From Xanthomonas cassavae CFBP 4642 (GTDB taxonomy: Bacteria; Pseudomonadota; Gammaproteobacteria; Xanthomonadales; Xanthomonadaceae), in NCBI RefSeq assembly GCF_000454545.1, contig NZ_CM002139.1, forward strand, positions 1,313,377 to 1,377,376: a DNA stretch of 64,000 nucleotides. Direction: 5' to 3'. Numbering within the stretch: position 1 is the first letter of the stretch; each line of letters opens with the position of its first letter. The position numbers and the translations under genes were made by a program. Under the pieces are notes generated by a model. It had not been told where the DNA came from. It saw only the letters and a list, made by a program, of their open reading frames with translations, and did no database searches. Of the stretch, positions 17,378-29,624 are shown in pieces.

Positions 17378-17700
17378 GGGCACGCATGATGGTGGCGCCT
17401 GCTTTCGGGCAGGTACATCCCATGGGCTGTGTCTGCAGGTGGCAATGACGTCTGGCGTGTCCGGGTGTAGTGCTGACGTTGAAGCGTCCTTAGCTCCCGG
17501 CATGGGTGTTCAGGCATTGCGGTAGTTACAGCAGCGGCAATGCCTGCCAGGCACCCCTCCGGACGGGTTGCGGTGCCGTTGCCGTTACGTGCGGATCAGC
17601 GGCCGAATCATGGTGGCTGCGAGGTGGGTGGCGCTGCCATCCACCCGGGGCACGCCGTGGCTGCTAGAGTCGGCATCAACTCAAGGACAAGGCAGTACCG
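17378..17700. other. Intergenic gap between nagA and the S41 peptidase gene
   Basis: No credible gene is visible. It contains the hairpin at 17511-17546 and, at the 3' end, AAGGACAAGG as a ribosome binding site for the peptidase gene. Confidence 0.6.
17511..17546. repeat. Perfect 10-bp inverted repeat downstream of nagA
   Basis: CAGGCATTGC at 17511-17520 pairs exactly with GCAATGCCTG at 17537-17546 across a 16-base loop. No T-run follows, so it is not a standard terminator. It could be a factor-assisted terminator or an mRNA 3' stabiliser. Confidence 0.4.
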
Positions 17701-19068
17701 ATGAGCAACGCACGGATGCGCTGGTGGTGGGTGGGGTGGTTGCTGTTTTGCATGCACGCGACCGCTGCCGCTGCCGCACCCTGGCAGCTGGTTGCCGGCG
17801 GCACGGACTACCGATTGGAGGTAGCGCAGGGGGATGTGCAGGCGGCCGAGGGCGCCCGGCTACGTCTGACCGCCGCTGCCAATCGCACGGCCGCCTTCGG
17901 TGCAGTGGCCGTGCAACTGGATGCCGCTGCGCTGCGGGGTCAGTCGCTGGCGCTGGACGGCCTTTTGCAGGCATCTCAAGCGATGCAGGGTGCAAACCTG
18001 TGGATGCGCGCAGTCGATGCGCAAGGCAAGGTCCTGGCATTCGAAACCTCGCAGGCTGATCGGGTAAGTGGCAATGCCCAGGCACAACGTCGCATTGCGA
18101 TGCAGATTCCCTCGCAAGCAAGTCGATTGGCAGTCGGCGTGGTGCTGCGAGGGGACGGTGCGGTCGAGGTGACCGGTTTGCGTCTGATGGCGCAGGCCAT
18201 CGTTGATGCTGCACCGGCGTCCGCGATCCTCGACGTTGCCATCCCGGCCATCCGTGACCACGCACTGCAGCGCACCCGCATCGACTGGGCCACCCGCGAG
18301 CCACAGCTGCGCGCGCAGGCCGCAGGCATGCGCGAAGCCGACGCGTACGCCGCCATCGATGCGCTGATCGCCGAGCTCGATGACGGCCACAGCTTCCTGA
18401 TGCGCCCCACGGCGCGGCGCCAGATGGAGGCGCGCGCCGCCGCGCGACCCGCAGTGCAGGCACGCTTGCTGCCGCCGGATGTGGGCTATGTCGAGGTGAC
18501 TGGCTTGATGACCTCGTCCGGTGATGTCAGGGGCGCCTATCAACGTGCGCTTGCCGCCGCGCTGGATGGCATGGCAGCGCAAGCGCGCTGCGGATGGGTC
18601 ATCGATCTGCGACAGAACACCGGCGGCACGATGTGGCCGATGGTCAATGGGTTGCAATCGTTGCTGGGTGACCAGTCACTCGGGTACTTCGTCGACTCAG
18701 CAGGGCGGCAGACGCCCTGGCATGCGAGGCCGACTGCCGGCGCGCGCGCGTCGCAAACCGAGCGCCCGGTAGCCCTGCTGATCGGGCCACACACGGCAAG
18801 CGCGGGCGAGATGGTCGCCATCGCATTCCGTGGCCACCCGGCAACGCGTAGCTTCGGCCAAGCGAGTGCGGGGCAGACCACCAGCAATCGCTCGGTCGAT
18901 CTGCCCGGTGGCGGCGTTCTTGCAATTGCCAGCAGTGCGACGCAGGACCGCAATGCACAGCGTCTGGATGGCGCATTGCAACCGGACGTGGCGCTGGACC
19001 CGCAGGTCGATGCCATCGCTGCGGCGGCGCAGTGGCTGCGGACGCAGCGGTGCGCGCAAACGCATTGA
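17701..19068 (+). CDS. Secreted S41-family (tail-specific protease fold) peptidase
   Basis: This 455-residue exported protein has an N-terminal signal peptide (WVGWLLFCMHATAAAAAPW, cleavage near 26). Residues 30-170 form a beta-rich domain I do not recognise. The rest is an S41 catalytic domain: DALIAELDDGHSFL, GYVEVTGLM, GWVIDLRQNTGGTMWPM, then GPHTASAGEMVAIAF with the likely nucleophile Ser, and SFGQASAGQTTSNRSVDLP with a possible general-base Lys nearby. There is no PDZ domain. It lies between nagA and a TonB-dependent receptor, but no sequence feature ties it to GlcNAc. Family confident, substrate unknown. Confidence 0.8.
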   Translation: MSNARMRWWWVGWLLFCMHATAAAAAPWQLVAGGTDYRLEVAQGDVQAAEGARLRLTAAANRTAAFGAVAVQLDAAALRGQSLALDGLLQASQAMQGANLWMRAVDAQGKVLAFETSQADRVSGNAQAQRRIAMQIPSQASRLAVGVVLRGDGAVEVTGLRLMAQAIVDAAPASAILDVAIPAIRDHALQRTRIDWATREPQLRAQAAGMREADAYAAIDALIAELDDGHSFLMRPTARRQMEARAAARPAVQARLLPPDVGYVEVTGLMTSSGDVRGAYQRALAAALDGMAAQARCGWVIDLRQNTGGTMWPMVNGLQSLLGDQSLGYFVDSAGRQTPWHARPTAGARASQTERPVALLIGPHTASAGEMVAIAFRGHPATRSFGQASAGQTTSNRSVDLPGGGVLAIASSATQDRNAQRLDGALQPDVALDPQVDAIAAAAQWLRTQRCAQTH

Positions 19069-19716
19069 TTCCGATACCCGTCGACAGGTGATCGCAGCAG
19101 CGTCAGTGTGCTGTGTGCATGCTGCGTGCGGAGAGGCGACCTTCCGCGGAAGCTTGCGCGAACGAATTGATGCCAATCGCGTGTCATGACCGCATCAGGT
19201 GGGTATCGGCACCATGGCGAGCATCCACGCTTGCATAGTTTAGGCGTGGCGAGCCAAAACCATTGAGTGAGGCATCAGCTCGCGTACCACACCCCGCAAC
19301 CACCACGTCTTGCATCGCAACATTTCGCTGCGCAGCCTTTCCACGTCACGCTGCCTGGCGCAGTGGTCTGCATGTGCAGCCATCAGGACTGCGATAGGTC
19401 ACGCTGCTATTCCGTTATCGACGGCGACCACAGCGTATCTCGCATAAATCCAGGCATTTCTGACCACTGGTTGACAGTGCCACTATCGGAAGGCACCTTC
19501 GCTGATAACGTTGTCAGCGAACAGGAGCCTGTTCCATTCGATCACTTCGTTACCAGCCGCCCGTGCTGCGGTCTGGTAGTCCGGTCTGCACGCGGAATGC
19601 GCGTGTGGGTCATTGCTTGCATTCCGGCGCAGGGGACGGAGTGCAGCACCGCGCGCGCCGCGCTCCAGTGCAACCGATCGGTTGCGGCCTGACGTCTCCG
19701 CCACGAGGTCAATGCA
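19069..19716. other. Long non-coding leader before the TonB-dependent receptor
   Basis: These 648 bases hold no supported gene. A 141-codon open frame at 19267-19692 has no motifs and crosses the palindrome, so I reject it. The region contains TTGACA at 19471-19476 and the LacI-like palindrome at 19500-19519, consistent with a regulated promoter for the receptor. Confidence 0.6.
19500..19519. promoter_or_regulatory. LacI-type palindromic operator candidate
   Basis: CGCTGATAACGTTGTCAGCG is a 20-bp palindrome with one mismatched pair and a central ACGT, the usual form of LacI-family operators. It is 24 bases after a TTGACA and about 200 bases before the receptor start. The only LacI-family gene in the window is nagR, so I infer that NagR could bind here. 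Confidence 0.5.
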
Positions 19717-22536
19717 ATGCTGTTTCCCCGTCTGTTGTCGTTGTCTGTCGATGCAATCTGCACTTCTGCCGCGCAGCCAATCGCTGCGCCTGATCGTTGC
19801 GCTTCGGTGTCGCCTGCTGTTCCCGCGAGGCGCTTGCCCACCGCTGCGATCGCCGGGCCGAGAGGGGGCGCAGGCGCGTCATCGCACATTGTCGTGCGCA
19901 GCCAATCGCCGCCGCGCGCGCCATTGGGTGTTGCGGTTCGCGCGCTGCTGATCGGTGGCGCCGCGCTGAGTGGCGCGCAGGCGCTTCCAGCGTTCGCGCA
20001 ACAGCAGCCCGCACCAGCGCCGGTTTCATCGCCGCCTGCACAAGCCACTGCGGCACCGCCGACCAATCCGTCGGTCTCCACGCTGGACGAAATCAAGGTC
20101 GTTGGCTACCAGGCCAGCCTGGGCAAGGCGCTCAACGTCAAGCGCAATGCCGACGCGATCGTGGATGCGATCAGTGCCGAAGACATCGGCAAGTTCCCCG
20201 ATACCAACGTGGCCGAATCCCTATCGCGGCTCTCCGGCATTACCGTGGATCGTCAGTTCGGCGAAGGCGAAAAGGTCAGCATCCTGGGGACCGATCCGGC
20301 GCTCAACCGGGTCCTGCTCAACGGTCAGACCATCGCCTCCACCAGTTGGGGTGGCGACCCCAACGACCCGGACAGCCGTTCGTTCAACTACAGCACGCTG
20401 GCGCCGGAAGTGGTGGGCCTGATGGAGGTCTACAAGACCCCGGAGGCGCGGATCGACGAAGGCTCCATCGGCGGCACCGTGATCGTGCACACCCGCAAGC
20501 CGCTGGAGCTCGGTCGCAACACGCTCACCGGGACAGTGAGCTATGGCTACAACGATCGTTCCGATGAGGGCAAGCCGAACGCCTCCGCGCTCTACAGCTG
20601 GAAGAACCAGGACGAGACCTTCGGCATACTGGCCTCGGTGATGCACTCCCAGCGCGTGCTGCGCCGCGAAGGCGTGGAGATCTTCGGTTACGACGATGTT
20701 GCCGGCGCCGCATTTCCGCCTGCGGCGGTCGGCAACAACACTGGCGTGTTTCCCATCTCGATCAACATCGCGTTGTTCCAACAGACGCGTAAACGCGATG
20801 GCATCAGCGCTGCGCTGCAGTGGAAGCCCGATGCCGACTTCGAGCTCAACCTGACCGGTCTGTACGTCACCGAAAATTTCGACAACTACAACCAGAGCCG
20901 CTACGGCTACTGGGGATCCAATCCCGGCGATGCACGGGCGCTGGGCTTCGAAAACGGCGTGGCCACCTCCGGGACCTTCGGCGATCGGTCCACCACGTTC
21001 CTGGATGGCTACCTGCGCAACAGCGATGTCAGCACCGGCAGCATCCATCTGCGCGCCGACTGGCATGGCGATGGCTGGAATGCCTCCAGCCAGGTCGGTT
21101 ACACCAGCTCGCAAGGCGGTGCCGAGCGCATCTACGGCATCCAGTTCCGCAACCTGGCCGGCTACAGCTACACCATCGACGGGCGCCGCACCGCGATGGA
21201 CTACAGCACCGAGCCGACCAATACGACGGCGATGCAGCTCAACAATGTCTCGGCCAGCCACAGCCCGCAGTACGACAAGGAGCGTTACCTGCAGCTGGAT
21301 TTCGACCATGCGGTGGAATGGGGGCCGTTCACGCAGATCCTTACCGGCATCAAGCTCACCAACCACGCCACCGGACAGTCATCCTATAGCCGCACCTGGG
21401 CGCCGAACGATGGCAGTACGCTGGCGGATTTTTCGCCAGGCACCACGCCACCCGGTCACCTGGATGGCTTGTCCACCAGCGCCGACATGCAACGCTGGTC
21501 CACCATCGGTCGCGGTGCGATCGGTCGCTACATCGGTGATCTGGAAGGCGATGCCGGTTTTCCGATCAGCTACGCAGGCAATTACAGCATCGAGGAGCAG
21601 AACCGCGCCTGGTTCCTGCAGGGCAACTTCTCCGGCGAGCGCTATCGCGGCAACATCGGCGTGCGCTACGTGCATACCCGCGATTCCACCGATGGTTTCA
21701 GCTATGCGCCGGGCGGCAACTACACGCCGGTCAATTTTCTCAGCAGCTACGGCAAATGGTTGCCGGCCTTCAACATCGCCTATGACCTGCGCGATGACCT
21801 GATGCTGCGTTTTGCCGCCTCCAAGGTCATCGCGCGGCCGCGCTACACCAACATGACCCCGTACGTGGCCACCGACGACACCACGCTCACCGCCTCCACC
21901 GGCAATCCTGGCCTGAGCCCGTACGAGTCCACCAACCTGGGCGCGTCGCTGGAATGGTATTTCGCCGACAGCAGCCTGCTCAGCGGCGAGTTCTTCTCGC
22001 GCGATATCTCCAACTACATCCTGACCACGGTGGAAGACCGGGTGTTCTTCAACAACGCCACCGGTGGGTCGAGCACCTATCAGACCTCGGTGCCCACCAA
22101 TGCCGGCGATGCCAAGGTACAGGGCGTGGCGCTCGACCTGCAGCACAACTTCGGTAACGGGTTTGGCGTGGTGGCCAACTACACCTACTCCGACTCCAAT
22201 ACCGACGGCGACTACAGCCTGCCGTACAACTCGCGCAACGCCTACAACATCAGCCCGTACTATGAGCAGGGCAAGTGGAGTGCGCGGGTGAACCTGGGCT
22301 GGCGTTCGGAATACTTCACCCAGATCGGCCGGCTCAACGGCCAGCAGATGACCGATGCCTTCACCCAGGTCGATGCCTCGTTCGGCTACCAGGCCACCGA
22401 GCGGCTGCGGGTAGCGCTGGAAGCCACCAATCTGCTGGACGAAACCTACTTCAGCTACATCGGCAACAAGAACCAGCCATACTACCTCTACAAGAACGGC
22501 CGGTCGTTCATGCTGAGCCTGAATTTCAAGCTGTAA
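19717..22536 (+). CDS. TonB-dependent receptor, probable GlcNAc/chitooligosaccharide uptake
   Basis: This outer-membrane active transporter is of the long Xanthomonas sugar type. From the ATG at 19717 it has 939 residues. A hydrophobic stretch VAVRALLIGGAALSGAQALPAFAQ (about 73-97) looks like the real signal peptide, so about 60 N-terminal residues may be wrongly included; a GTG at 19894 would fit a shorter protein. The plug domain includes LDEIKVVGYQASLGKALNVK, DTNVAESLSRLSGITVDRQFGEG and RVLLNGQTIAST; the barrel ends GRSFMLSLNFKL. Position after nagA and a LacI-like operator upstream suggest a GlcNAc-related substrate. Confidence 0.85.
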   Translation: MLFPRLLSLSVDAICTSAAQPIAAPDRCASVSPAVPARRLPTAAIAGPRGGAGASSHIVVRSQSPPRAPLGVAVRALLIGGAALSGAQALPAFAQQQPAPAPVSSPPAQATAAPPTNPSVSTLDEIKVVGYQASLGKALNVKRNADAIVDAISAEDIGKFPDTNVAESLSRLSGITVDRQFGEGEKVSILGTDPALNRVLLNGQTIASTSWGGDPNDPDSRSFNYSTLAPEVVGLMEVYKTPEARIDEGSIGGTVIVHTRKPLELGRNTLTGTVSYGYNDRSDEGKPNASALYSWKNQDETFGILASVMHSQRVLRREGVEIFGYDDVAGAAFPPAAVGNNTGVFPISINIALFQQTRKRDGISAALQWKPDADFELNLTGLYVTENFDNYNQSRYGYWGSNPGDARALGFENGVATSGTFGDRSTTFLDGYLRNSDVSTGSIHLRADWHGDGWNASSQVGYTSSQGGAERIYGIQFRNLAGYSYTIDGRRTAMDYSTEPTNTTAMQLNNVSASHSPQYDKERYLQLDFDHAVEWGPFTQILTGIKLTNHATGQSSYSRTWAPNDGSTLADFSPGTTPPGHLDGLSTSADMQRWSTIGRGAIGRYIGDLEGDAGFPISYAGNYSIEEQNRAWFLQGNFSGERYRGNIGVRYVHTRDSTDGFSYAPGGNYTPVNFLSSYGKWLPAFNIAYDLRDDLMLRFAASKVIARPRYTNMTPYVATDDTTLTASTGNPGLSPYESTNLGASLEWYFADSSLLSGEFFSRDISNYILTTVEDRVFFNNATGGSSTYQTSVPTNAGDAKVQGVALDLQHNFGNGFGVVANYTYSDSNTDGDYSLPYNSRNAYNISPYYEQGKWSARVNLGWRSEYFTQIGRLNGQQMTDAFTQVDASFGYQATERLRVALEATNLLDETYFSYIGNKNQPYYLYKNGRSFMLSLNFKL

Positions 22537-22926
22537 GTAGTGCCGGGGACGTCGCGAATGCAGGCGCTGCCTGGGACGGTCAGAGCATGCTGGTTTGGCT
22601 CTCAGTATCGGCCTGCCATCAGGTCATGGTGTTCGATCGAGTAGAGGCCTGCCAGACCTTGCATGGTGGCTTGCCAGATGCACATTGCGTGGTGCGGACT
22701 TGCGACACGTATCGTCTATGGGCATTCGGAAAGAGGCCCCGCTCCTGCAGATCATGTGAGGGCTGCTGCGCAAGCCAATGCATAATTCCTTGCTGCCGCC
22801 CCCGTAGCCAGTGACGCGCTCACCTGGCTGTGGCGGGTTTGGCCTGCACCAAGAACGACACCGCCCTGTACAGGCCATATGGTGCACATCGGTTGAGCGC
22901 CTGCTGTTCATGCGCGGAAGGCGGCC
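22537..22926. other. Intergenic gap between the receptor and cca; candidate rearrangement junction
   Basis: No gene or clear terminator is seen in 390 bases. Convergent neighbours (receptor on plus, cca on minus) meet here. The flanking gene sets come from chromosome regions that I recall as distant in X. campestris, so an inversion end may fall here. No IS end or long repeat is visible. Confidence 0.5.
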
Positions 22927-24159
22927 TTATTGAGCGTGGTTGCGCACCGCCGCGATTGCGGCAATCCGCGCCTTCGCCAAGGCCTGCCCGATCTGCGGTC
23001 CTTGCAAGCCGGTCGCGGCCAGGTCGCGCGCATTGATCGCCAGTGCTGCTGCATGCAGGCGCTTGAGCTGTTCGCCTTGCGGGTAGGCTGTTTCTTCGCT
23101 GCCCAGGCGACCACGCTTGTCGGCCTCGCACACCAGGGCCAGCTGCGCGATGCGCTCGGGCCGGCGAAAGCCATCGCACCGCACCAGCAAGTCGTGCACG
23201 GTGCTGTTGCGCAGTTCCGCCAGACGGTGAATGTTGAGGTGCTCGCGACAGGCGGTGACGGCCAACTGGCGATAGTCCTGCGGCACCTTGAGCCGTTCGC
23301 ACAGCACCAGCAGCGGGTCGACACCGCGCTGCTCGTGCATCAGGTGACGAGGCCATTGCTCAGGTGGCGTCAGTGCCTTGCCCAGGTCATGGGTGAGCGC
23401 GGCAAAGCCGATCAGCGCATCGCCGGGCGCCAGACGTGCGGCCATGTCGCTGACCATCTCCTGGTGAACGCCGGTATCCACCTCCGGGTGGAAGTCGGCG
23501 CGCTGCGGCACGCCGTACAGCGCATCGATTTCCGGCAGGATGACGCGCAGTGCATCGGTGTCGTGCAGGGTGCGCAAGAATGCCGACGGCCGGGTGCAGC
23601 TCAACGCCCGGCGCAGTTCCTGCAAGACGCGCTCGGGCACCAGGCTGTCCAGCTCGCCACTGGCCGCCATTTCACGCATCAGCGCTGCGGTCTCCGGCGC
23701 CAGCGTAAAGCCAAGCGGGGCGAACCGCGCCATGAAACGTGCCGCACGCAGAACGCGCACGGGATCTTCGATAAACGCCCGTCCCACATGACGCAGGATG
23801 CGCGCCTGCAGATCGCGCGTACCGCCATACGGGTCCACCACCGCGCCGCTGTCTTCGTCGCGGGCAATGGCATTGATGGTGAAGTCACGCCGCAGCAGAT
23901 CTTCTTCCAGCGTCACCGATGGATCGGCATCCACCACGAAGCCGCGATAGCCCCGGCCCGATTTGCGCTCGGTGCGCGCCAGTGCATATTCCTCGCCGCT
24001 ACGCGGATGCAGGAACACCGGGAAGTCCTTGCCCACCGGCTTGAATCCCTGCGCTTGCATCTGCGCCTGATCGGCACCGACCACCACCCAATCGCGGTCT
24101 CCGGCCGGCTGACCGAGCAAGGCATCGCGGACAGCGCCGCCAACGAGATAGATCTTCAT
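22927..24159 (-). CDS. cca: CCA-adding tRNA nucleotidyltransferase with HD domain
   Basis: This essential enzyme builds or repairs the 3' CCA of tRNAs. It reads minus from the ATG at 24159, giving 410 residues. The start [20 protein letters not shown] holds the nucleotidyltransferase GGxVRD signature, followed by DRDWVVVGA, then [24 protein letters not shown] and [50 protein letters not shown] is an HD phosphohydrolase domain, as in the bifunctional E. coli enzyme. An ATG nine codons upstream is possible but adds unrelated residues. It is transcribed in the same direction as valS, 179 bases downstream. Confidence 0.94.
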   Translation of the reverse strand: MKIYLVGGAVRDALLGQPAGDRDWVVVGADQAQMQAQGFKPVGKDFPVFLHPRSGEEYALARTERKSGRGYRGFVVDADPSVTLEEDLLRRDFTINAIARDEDSGAVVDPYGGTRDLQARILRHVGRAFIEDPVRVLRAARFMARFAPLGFTLAPETAALMREMAASGELDSLVPERVLQELRRALSCTRPSAFLRTLHDTDALRVILPEIDALYGVPQRADFHPEVDTGVHQEMVSDMAARLAPGDALIGFAALTHDLGKALTPPEQWPRHLMHEQRGVDPLLVLCERLKVPQDYRQLAVTACREHLNIHRLAELRNSTVHDLLVRCDGFRRPERIAQLALVCEADKRGRLGSEETAYPQGEQLKRLHAAALAINARDLAATGLQGPQIGQALAKARIAAIAAVRNHAQ

Positions 24160-24269
24160 GCGCACATGATGCCCGATGCGATGCACCCCGACAGGAGTGC
24201 TTTAGCAGTAATGAGCAGTCCGGACATCGCCAGCGCGCTGTTCAACGCAGACCGCTGCGTCGGGCTGCT

Positions 24270-24302
24270 CCGGCTCGCAGGTCTCGAGAGACGCCGAGCC
24301 GG
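24270..24302 (-). terminator. Hairpin downstream of valS, no U-tract
   Basis: CCGGCTCG (24270-24277) pairs with CGAGCCGG (24295-24302), with an inner GTCTC/GAGAC stem. It lies 37 bases after the valS stop. The lack of a T-run makes intrinsic termination uncertain. Confidence 0.4.
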
Positions 24303-24338
24303 ATCGTGCGCTATCGCGCAAGGGCGTGATGCATTGCC

Positions 24339-27287
<2,949 letters not shown>

Positions 27288-27295
27288 AGAAGGGC

Positions 27296-27492
27296 TGGGA
27301 TTCGTTGATTCGGGATTCGGGATTTGTTGGGTCATGGAGCCTGTGGGAATCACTGGCAACCCACGCATCAATGGCAGCGATGGTGCTATGGAACGGAGGG
27401 TGGCGATTTCGGATTCATCGTTGGCTGCAGCCTATGGAAGCGCGCAAAACCGCTGTGACGAATCTCCAATCCCAACTCCCCAATCCCCGCCG
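27296..27492. repeat. Dispersed palindromic repeat in the holC-valS gap
   Basis: The left arm of GGGATTCG-type units (about 27296-27330) and the right arm AATCTCCAATCCCAACTCCC with CAATCCCC (about 27465-27486) form a large imperfect inverted repeat. It fills almost the whole gap. Related arms occur at 27922-28044, 37017-37129, 37702-37788 and 52577-52611. Confidence 0.75.
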
Positions 27493-27495
27493 CAC

Positions 27496-27921
27496 TCACA
27501 TGTCGTACTTGGTGAGCTCCAGGCCCAGGGCCTTGTACTGCTTCCAGCGTTCGCGCAGCGGTTCGCGGGCGGCGGGGTCGGCAGGCACCACTTCCAGGAC
27601 GCGGTCGCAGGCGCCCAGGTAGGGATCGTCGCGCAGGTTGATCACCAGCGGGCGCGACGGCGCGGCGAATTCAGGGGGGGCGATCAGCACCGGTGCCAGT
27701 TCGTCTTCCTCATCGGTGCCGGCGATCTGATGCGGTACGTAGGCCTCGTCGTCGAACGCCCACAGCAGGTCGTCCAGCGCTTCGGCCTGCTGCGCATCGC
27801 GCGCCAGGATCAGTGTGGACAGGTTGGCGTCGTTGGCCTTGCGCGCCAGCTCGCAGACCAGCCGCAGCGGTTCGTTGAGGAAGCGCGGCTTGGCGATCAG
27901 GTAGAAGTCGGCACGGGGCAT
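27496..27921 (-). CDS. holC: DNA polymerase III chi subunit
   Basis: Chi joins the clamp loader to single-strand-binding protein at the replication fork. The 141-residue protein begins MPRADFYLIAKPRF and contains LARKANDANLSTLILARDAQ, ALDDLLWAFDDEAYVPHQ and PLVINLRDDPY, all characteristic of HolC (the F/W near DDLLW contacts SSB-facing partners in the family). It ends in LELTKYDM. The gene lies between pepA and valS on the minus strand, the usual arrangement. Both flanking gaps are filled by palindromic repeats. Confidence 0.93.
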   Translation of the reverse strand: MPRADFYLIAKPRFLNEPLRLVCELARKANDANLSTLILARDAQQAEALDDLLWAFDDEAYVPHQIAGTDEEDELAPVLIAPPEFAAPSRPLVINLRDDPYLGACDRVLEVVPADPAAREPLRERWKQYKALGLELTKYDM

Positions 27922-28044
27922 CAGGGCAGGGAATCGGGAGAGGAGAATTGGGAATGGTCACGGCACCGCCGCGACCTCGAAGGTCGCGGCGGTGCCTGAA
28001 AGGAAAGGGCTTTCACGATTCCCTATTCCCGATTGTCAATTCCC
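27922..28044. repeat. Dispersed palindromic repeat in the pepA-holC gap
   Basis: Left arm about 27930-27956 (GAATCGGGAG, GAATTGGGAATGG) and right arm about 28016-28044 (GATTCCCTATTCCCGATTG, CAATTCCC) flank a 16-bp hairpin. The right arm overlaps the 3' end of pepA: the last Asn codon and TGA stop of pepA lie in repeat sequence. Confidence 0.75.
27962..27996. repeat. Perfect 16-bp hairpin inside the pepA-holC repeat
   Basis: GGCACCGCCGCGACCT (27962-27977) pairs with AGGTCGCGGCGGTGCC (27981-27996) across a three-base loop CGA. It is the strongest hairpin in the window; no T-run follows on either strand. It may modulate pepA versus holC-valS expression or mRNA ends. Confidence 0.7.
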
Positions 28045-29517
28045 ACCTTCGGCGCGGTCCAGCAACCATTGGGTCAGCAGGCCCACCGGGCGGCCGGTCG
28101 CCATGCCGCGCTTGCCTTCGTCGCTGGCGACGCCGGCGATGTCCAGGTGCGCCCAGCGCTGGTTCTCGGTGAAGCGCGACAGGAAGCAGCCGGCGGTGAT
28201 GGCGCCGCCCCAGCGGCCGCCGATGTTGTAGACGTCGGCGAAGGTGGAATCCAGCAGGCCCTGGTATTCGTCCCACAGCGGCAGGCGCCAGGCGCGGTCG
28301 AACACGTGCTCGCCCGCGCCGAGCAGCTCGTTGGCCAGGTCGTCGTGCTTGCTCATCAGGCCGGCGGTCTGGTGGCCCAGCGCCACCATGCAGGCACCGG
28401 TCAGCGTGGCCACGTCCACCAGGGCTTCGGGGTTGAAGCGCTCGGCGTAGGTCAGCGCATCGCACAGGATCAGGCGACCTTCGGCGTCGGTATTGCCGAC
28501 TTCGATGGTCTTGCCGGACATGCTGGTGATCACATCGGAGGGGCGATAGGCATTGCCGTCGATGGCGTTCTCGACCGCGGGCACCACCACCACCAGGTTG
28601 ATCGGCAGCTCGGCCTTGACCGTGGCCACGAAGGTGCCGATGACGTTGGCGCCGCCGCACATGTCGTACTTCATTTCCTCGATACCGCCTTGCGTCTTGA
28701 GGTTGACGCCGCCGGTGTCGAAGGTGATGCCCTTGCCAACCAGCACGTAGGGACGCGCGTCGCCGCCGCCGCTCCACTTCAGCACGATCAGCCGCGGGCG
28801 GTTGGCCGAGCCACGCGCCACCGACAGCAGGGAGCCCATGCCCAGCGACTCCATCTGCGCCTCGTCCAGGATCTCGGCCTCGGCGCCGGGGAACGTGCCG
28901 GCGAAGGTCGCGGCAGTGTCGGCCAGGTAGGCCGGCGTGCAGTAGTTCGGCGGCAGGTTGCCCAGCTCGCGGGCGAACTCCACACCTTCCGCGGTGGCGA
29001 TGCCCACGGCCAGTGCACGGGCGTCGTCGCCGGCGATCGCCAGCGTGGTCAGGCCGGTCTCGTCGACCTTCTTCTTGCCCAGCGTGGCGGTGTAGCGGTA
29101 AGCGGCGTGGTCGCCGACGATGATGGCCTGGCGGATGTTCCAGGCGCTGTCGCGCGCCTTGACCGGCAATTCGGTCAAGGTGAGCAGGGCGGTGCCGACC
29201 GGGCCGGTCTTCAGCGCGCGGGTCGCGTCGCCCACCGCCTTGAGGTAGGGCGCCACGCCGAACTTGCCGGCATCGCCCAGCCCCACTACCAGCACGCGCG
29301 GGGCGGTGACCCCGGGCAGGTCGTGCAGCAGGGTGGTGGCGCCGGTCTTGGCACCCACATCGCCGCGTGCCACCAGGGCCGTCAAACGGCCCTGGCTGGC
29401 GCTGTCCAGCGCCTGGGCAGCGGGCGAGAGGGTCTTGTCGGCGAACACGCCAACCACGATGCAGTCGACGGCAGCGCTTGCCGGCGCGTCTTGGTTCAGG
29501 GTGAATTGCAGGGCCAT
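28036..29517 (-). CDS. pepA: Leucyl aminopeptidase (cytosol aminopeptidase A)
   Basis: This is a hexameric M17 metallopeptidase; in E. coli the same protein also binds DNA at XerCD sites. It has 493 residues. The C-terminal catalytic domain has [17 protein letters not shown] (metal-binding Lys and Asp), [11 protein letters not shown] and the family signature [15 protein letters not shown]. The first 160 residues form the N-terminal macro-like domain. It is divergent from lptF with a 107-base promoter region. The last codon and stop fall in a palindromic repeat, so the C-terminus may differ from that of relatives. xerD lies 3 kb away. Confidence 0.96.
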   Translation of the reverse strand: MALQFTLNQDAPASAAVDCIVVGVFADKTLSPAAQALDSASQGRLTALVARGDVGAKTGATTLLHDLPGVTAPRVLVVGLGDAGKFGVAPYLKAVGDATRALKTGPVGTALLTLTELPVKARDSAWNIRQAIIVGDHAAYRYTATLGKKKVDETGLTTLAIAGDDARALAVGIATAEGVEFARELGNLPPNYCTPAYLADTAATFAGTFPGAEAEILDEAQMESLGMGSLLSVARGSANRPRLIVLKWSGGGDARPYVLVGKGITFDTGGVNLKTQGGIEEMKYDMCGGANVIGTFVATVKAELPINLVVVVPAVENAIDGNAYRPSDVITSMSGKTIEVGNTDAEGRLILCDALTYAERFNPEALVDVATLTGACMVALGHQTAGLMSKHDDLANELLGAGEHVFDRAWRLPLWDEYQGLLDSTFADVYNIGGRWGGAITAGCFLSRFTENQRWAHLDIAGVASDEGKRGMATGRPVGLLTQWLLDRAEGGN

Positions 29518-29624
29518 TGATCAGATTCCGTAGGCAAATCCGTACAATCGCGGGCTGTTTACGCCAACCTGACTAGGCTGGCGGCGCCGCGAACGAATCC
29601 GAGAGTTTAAAACAAGCCCACCCT

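Noticed and set aside
19267..19692. A 141-codon frame before the receptor gene
   Set aside because: It has no motifs or ribosome binding site and spans the LacI-like palindrome, so a regulatory region is more likely.
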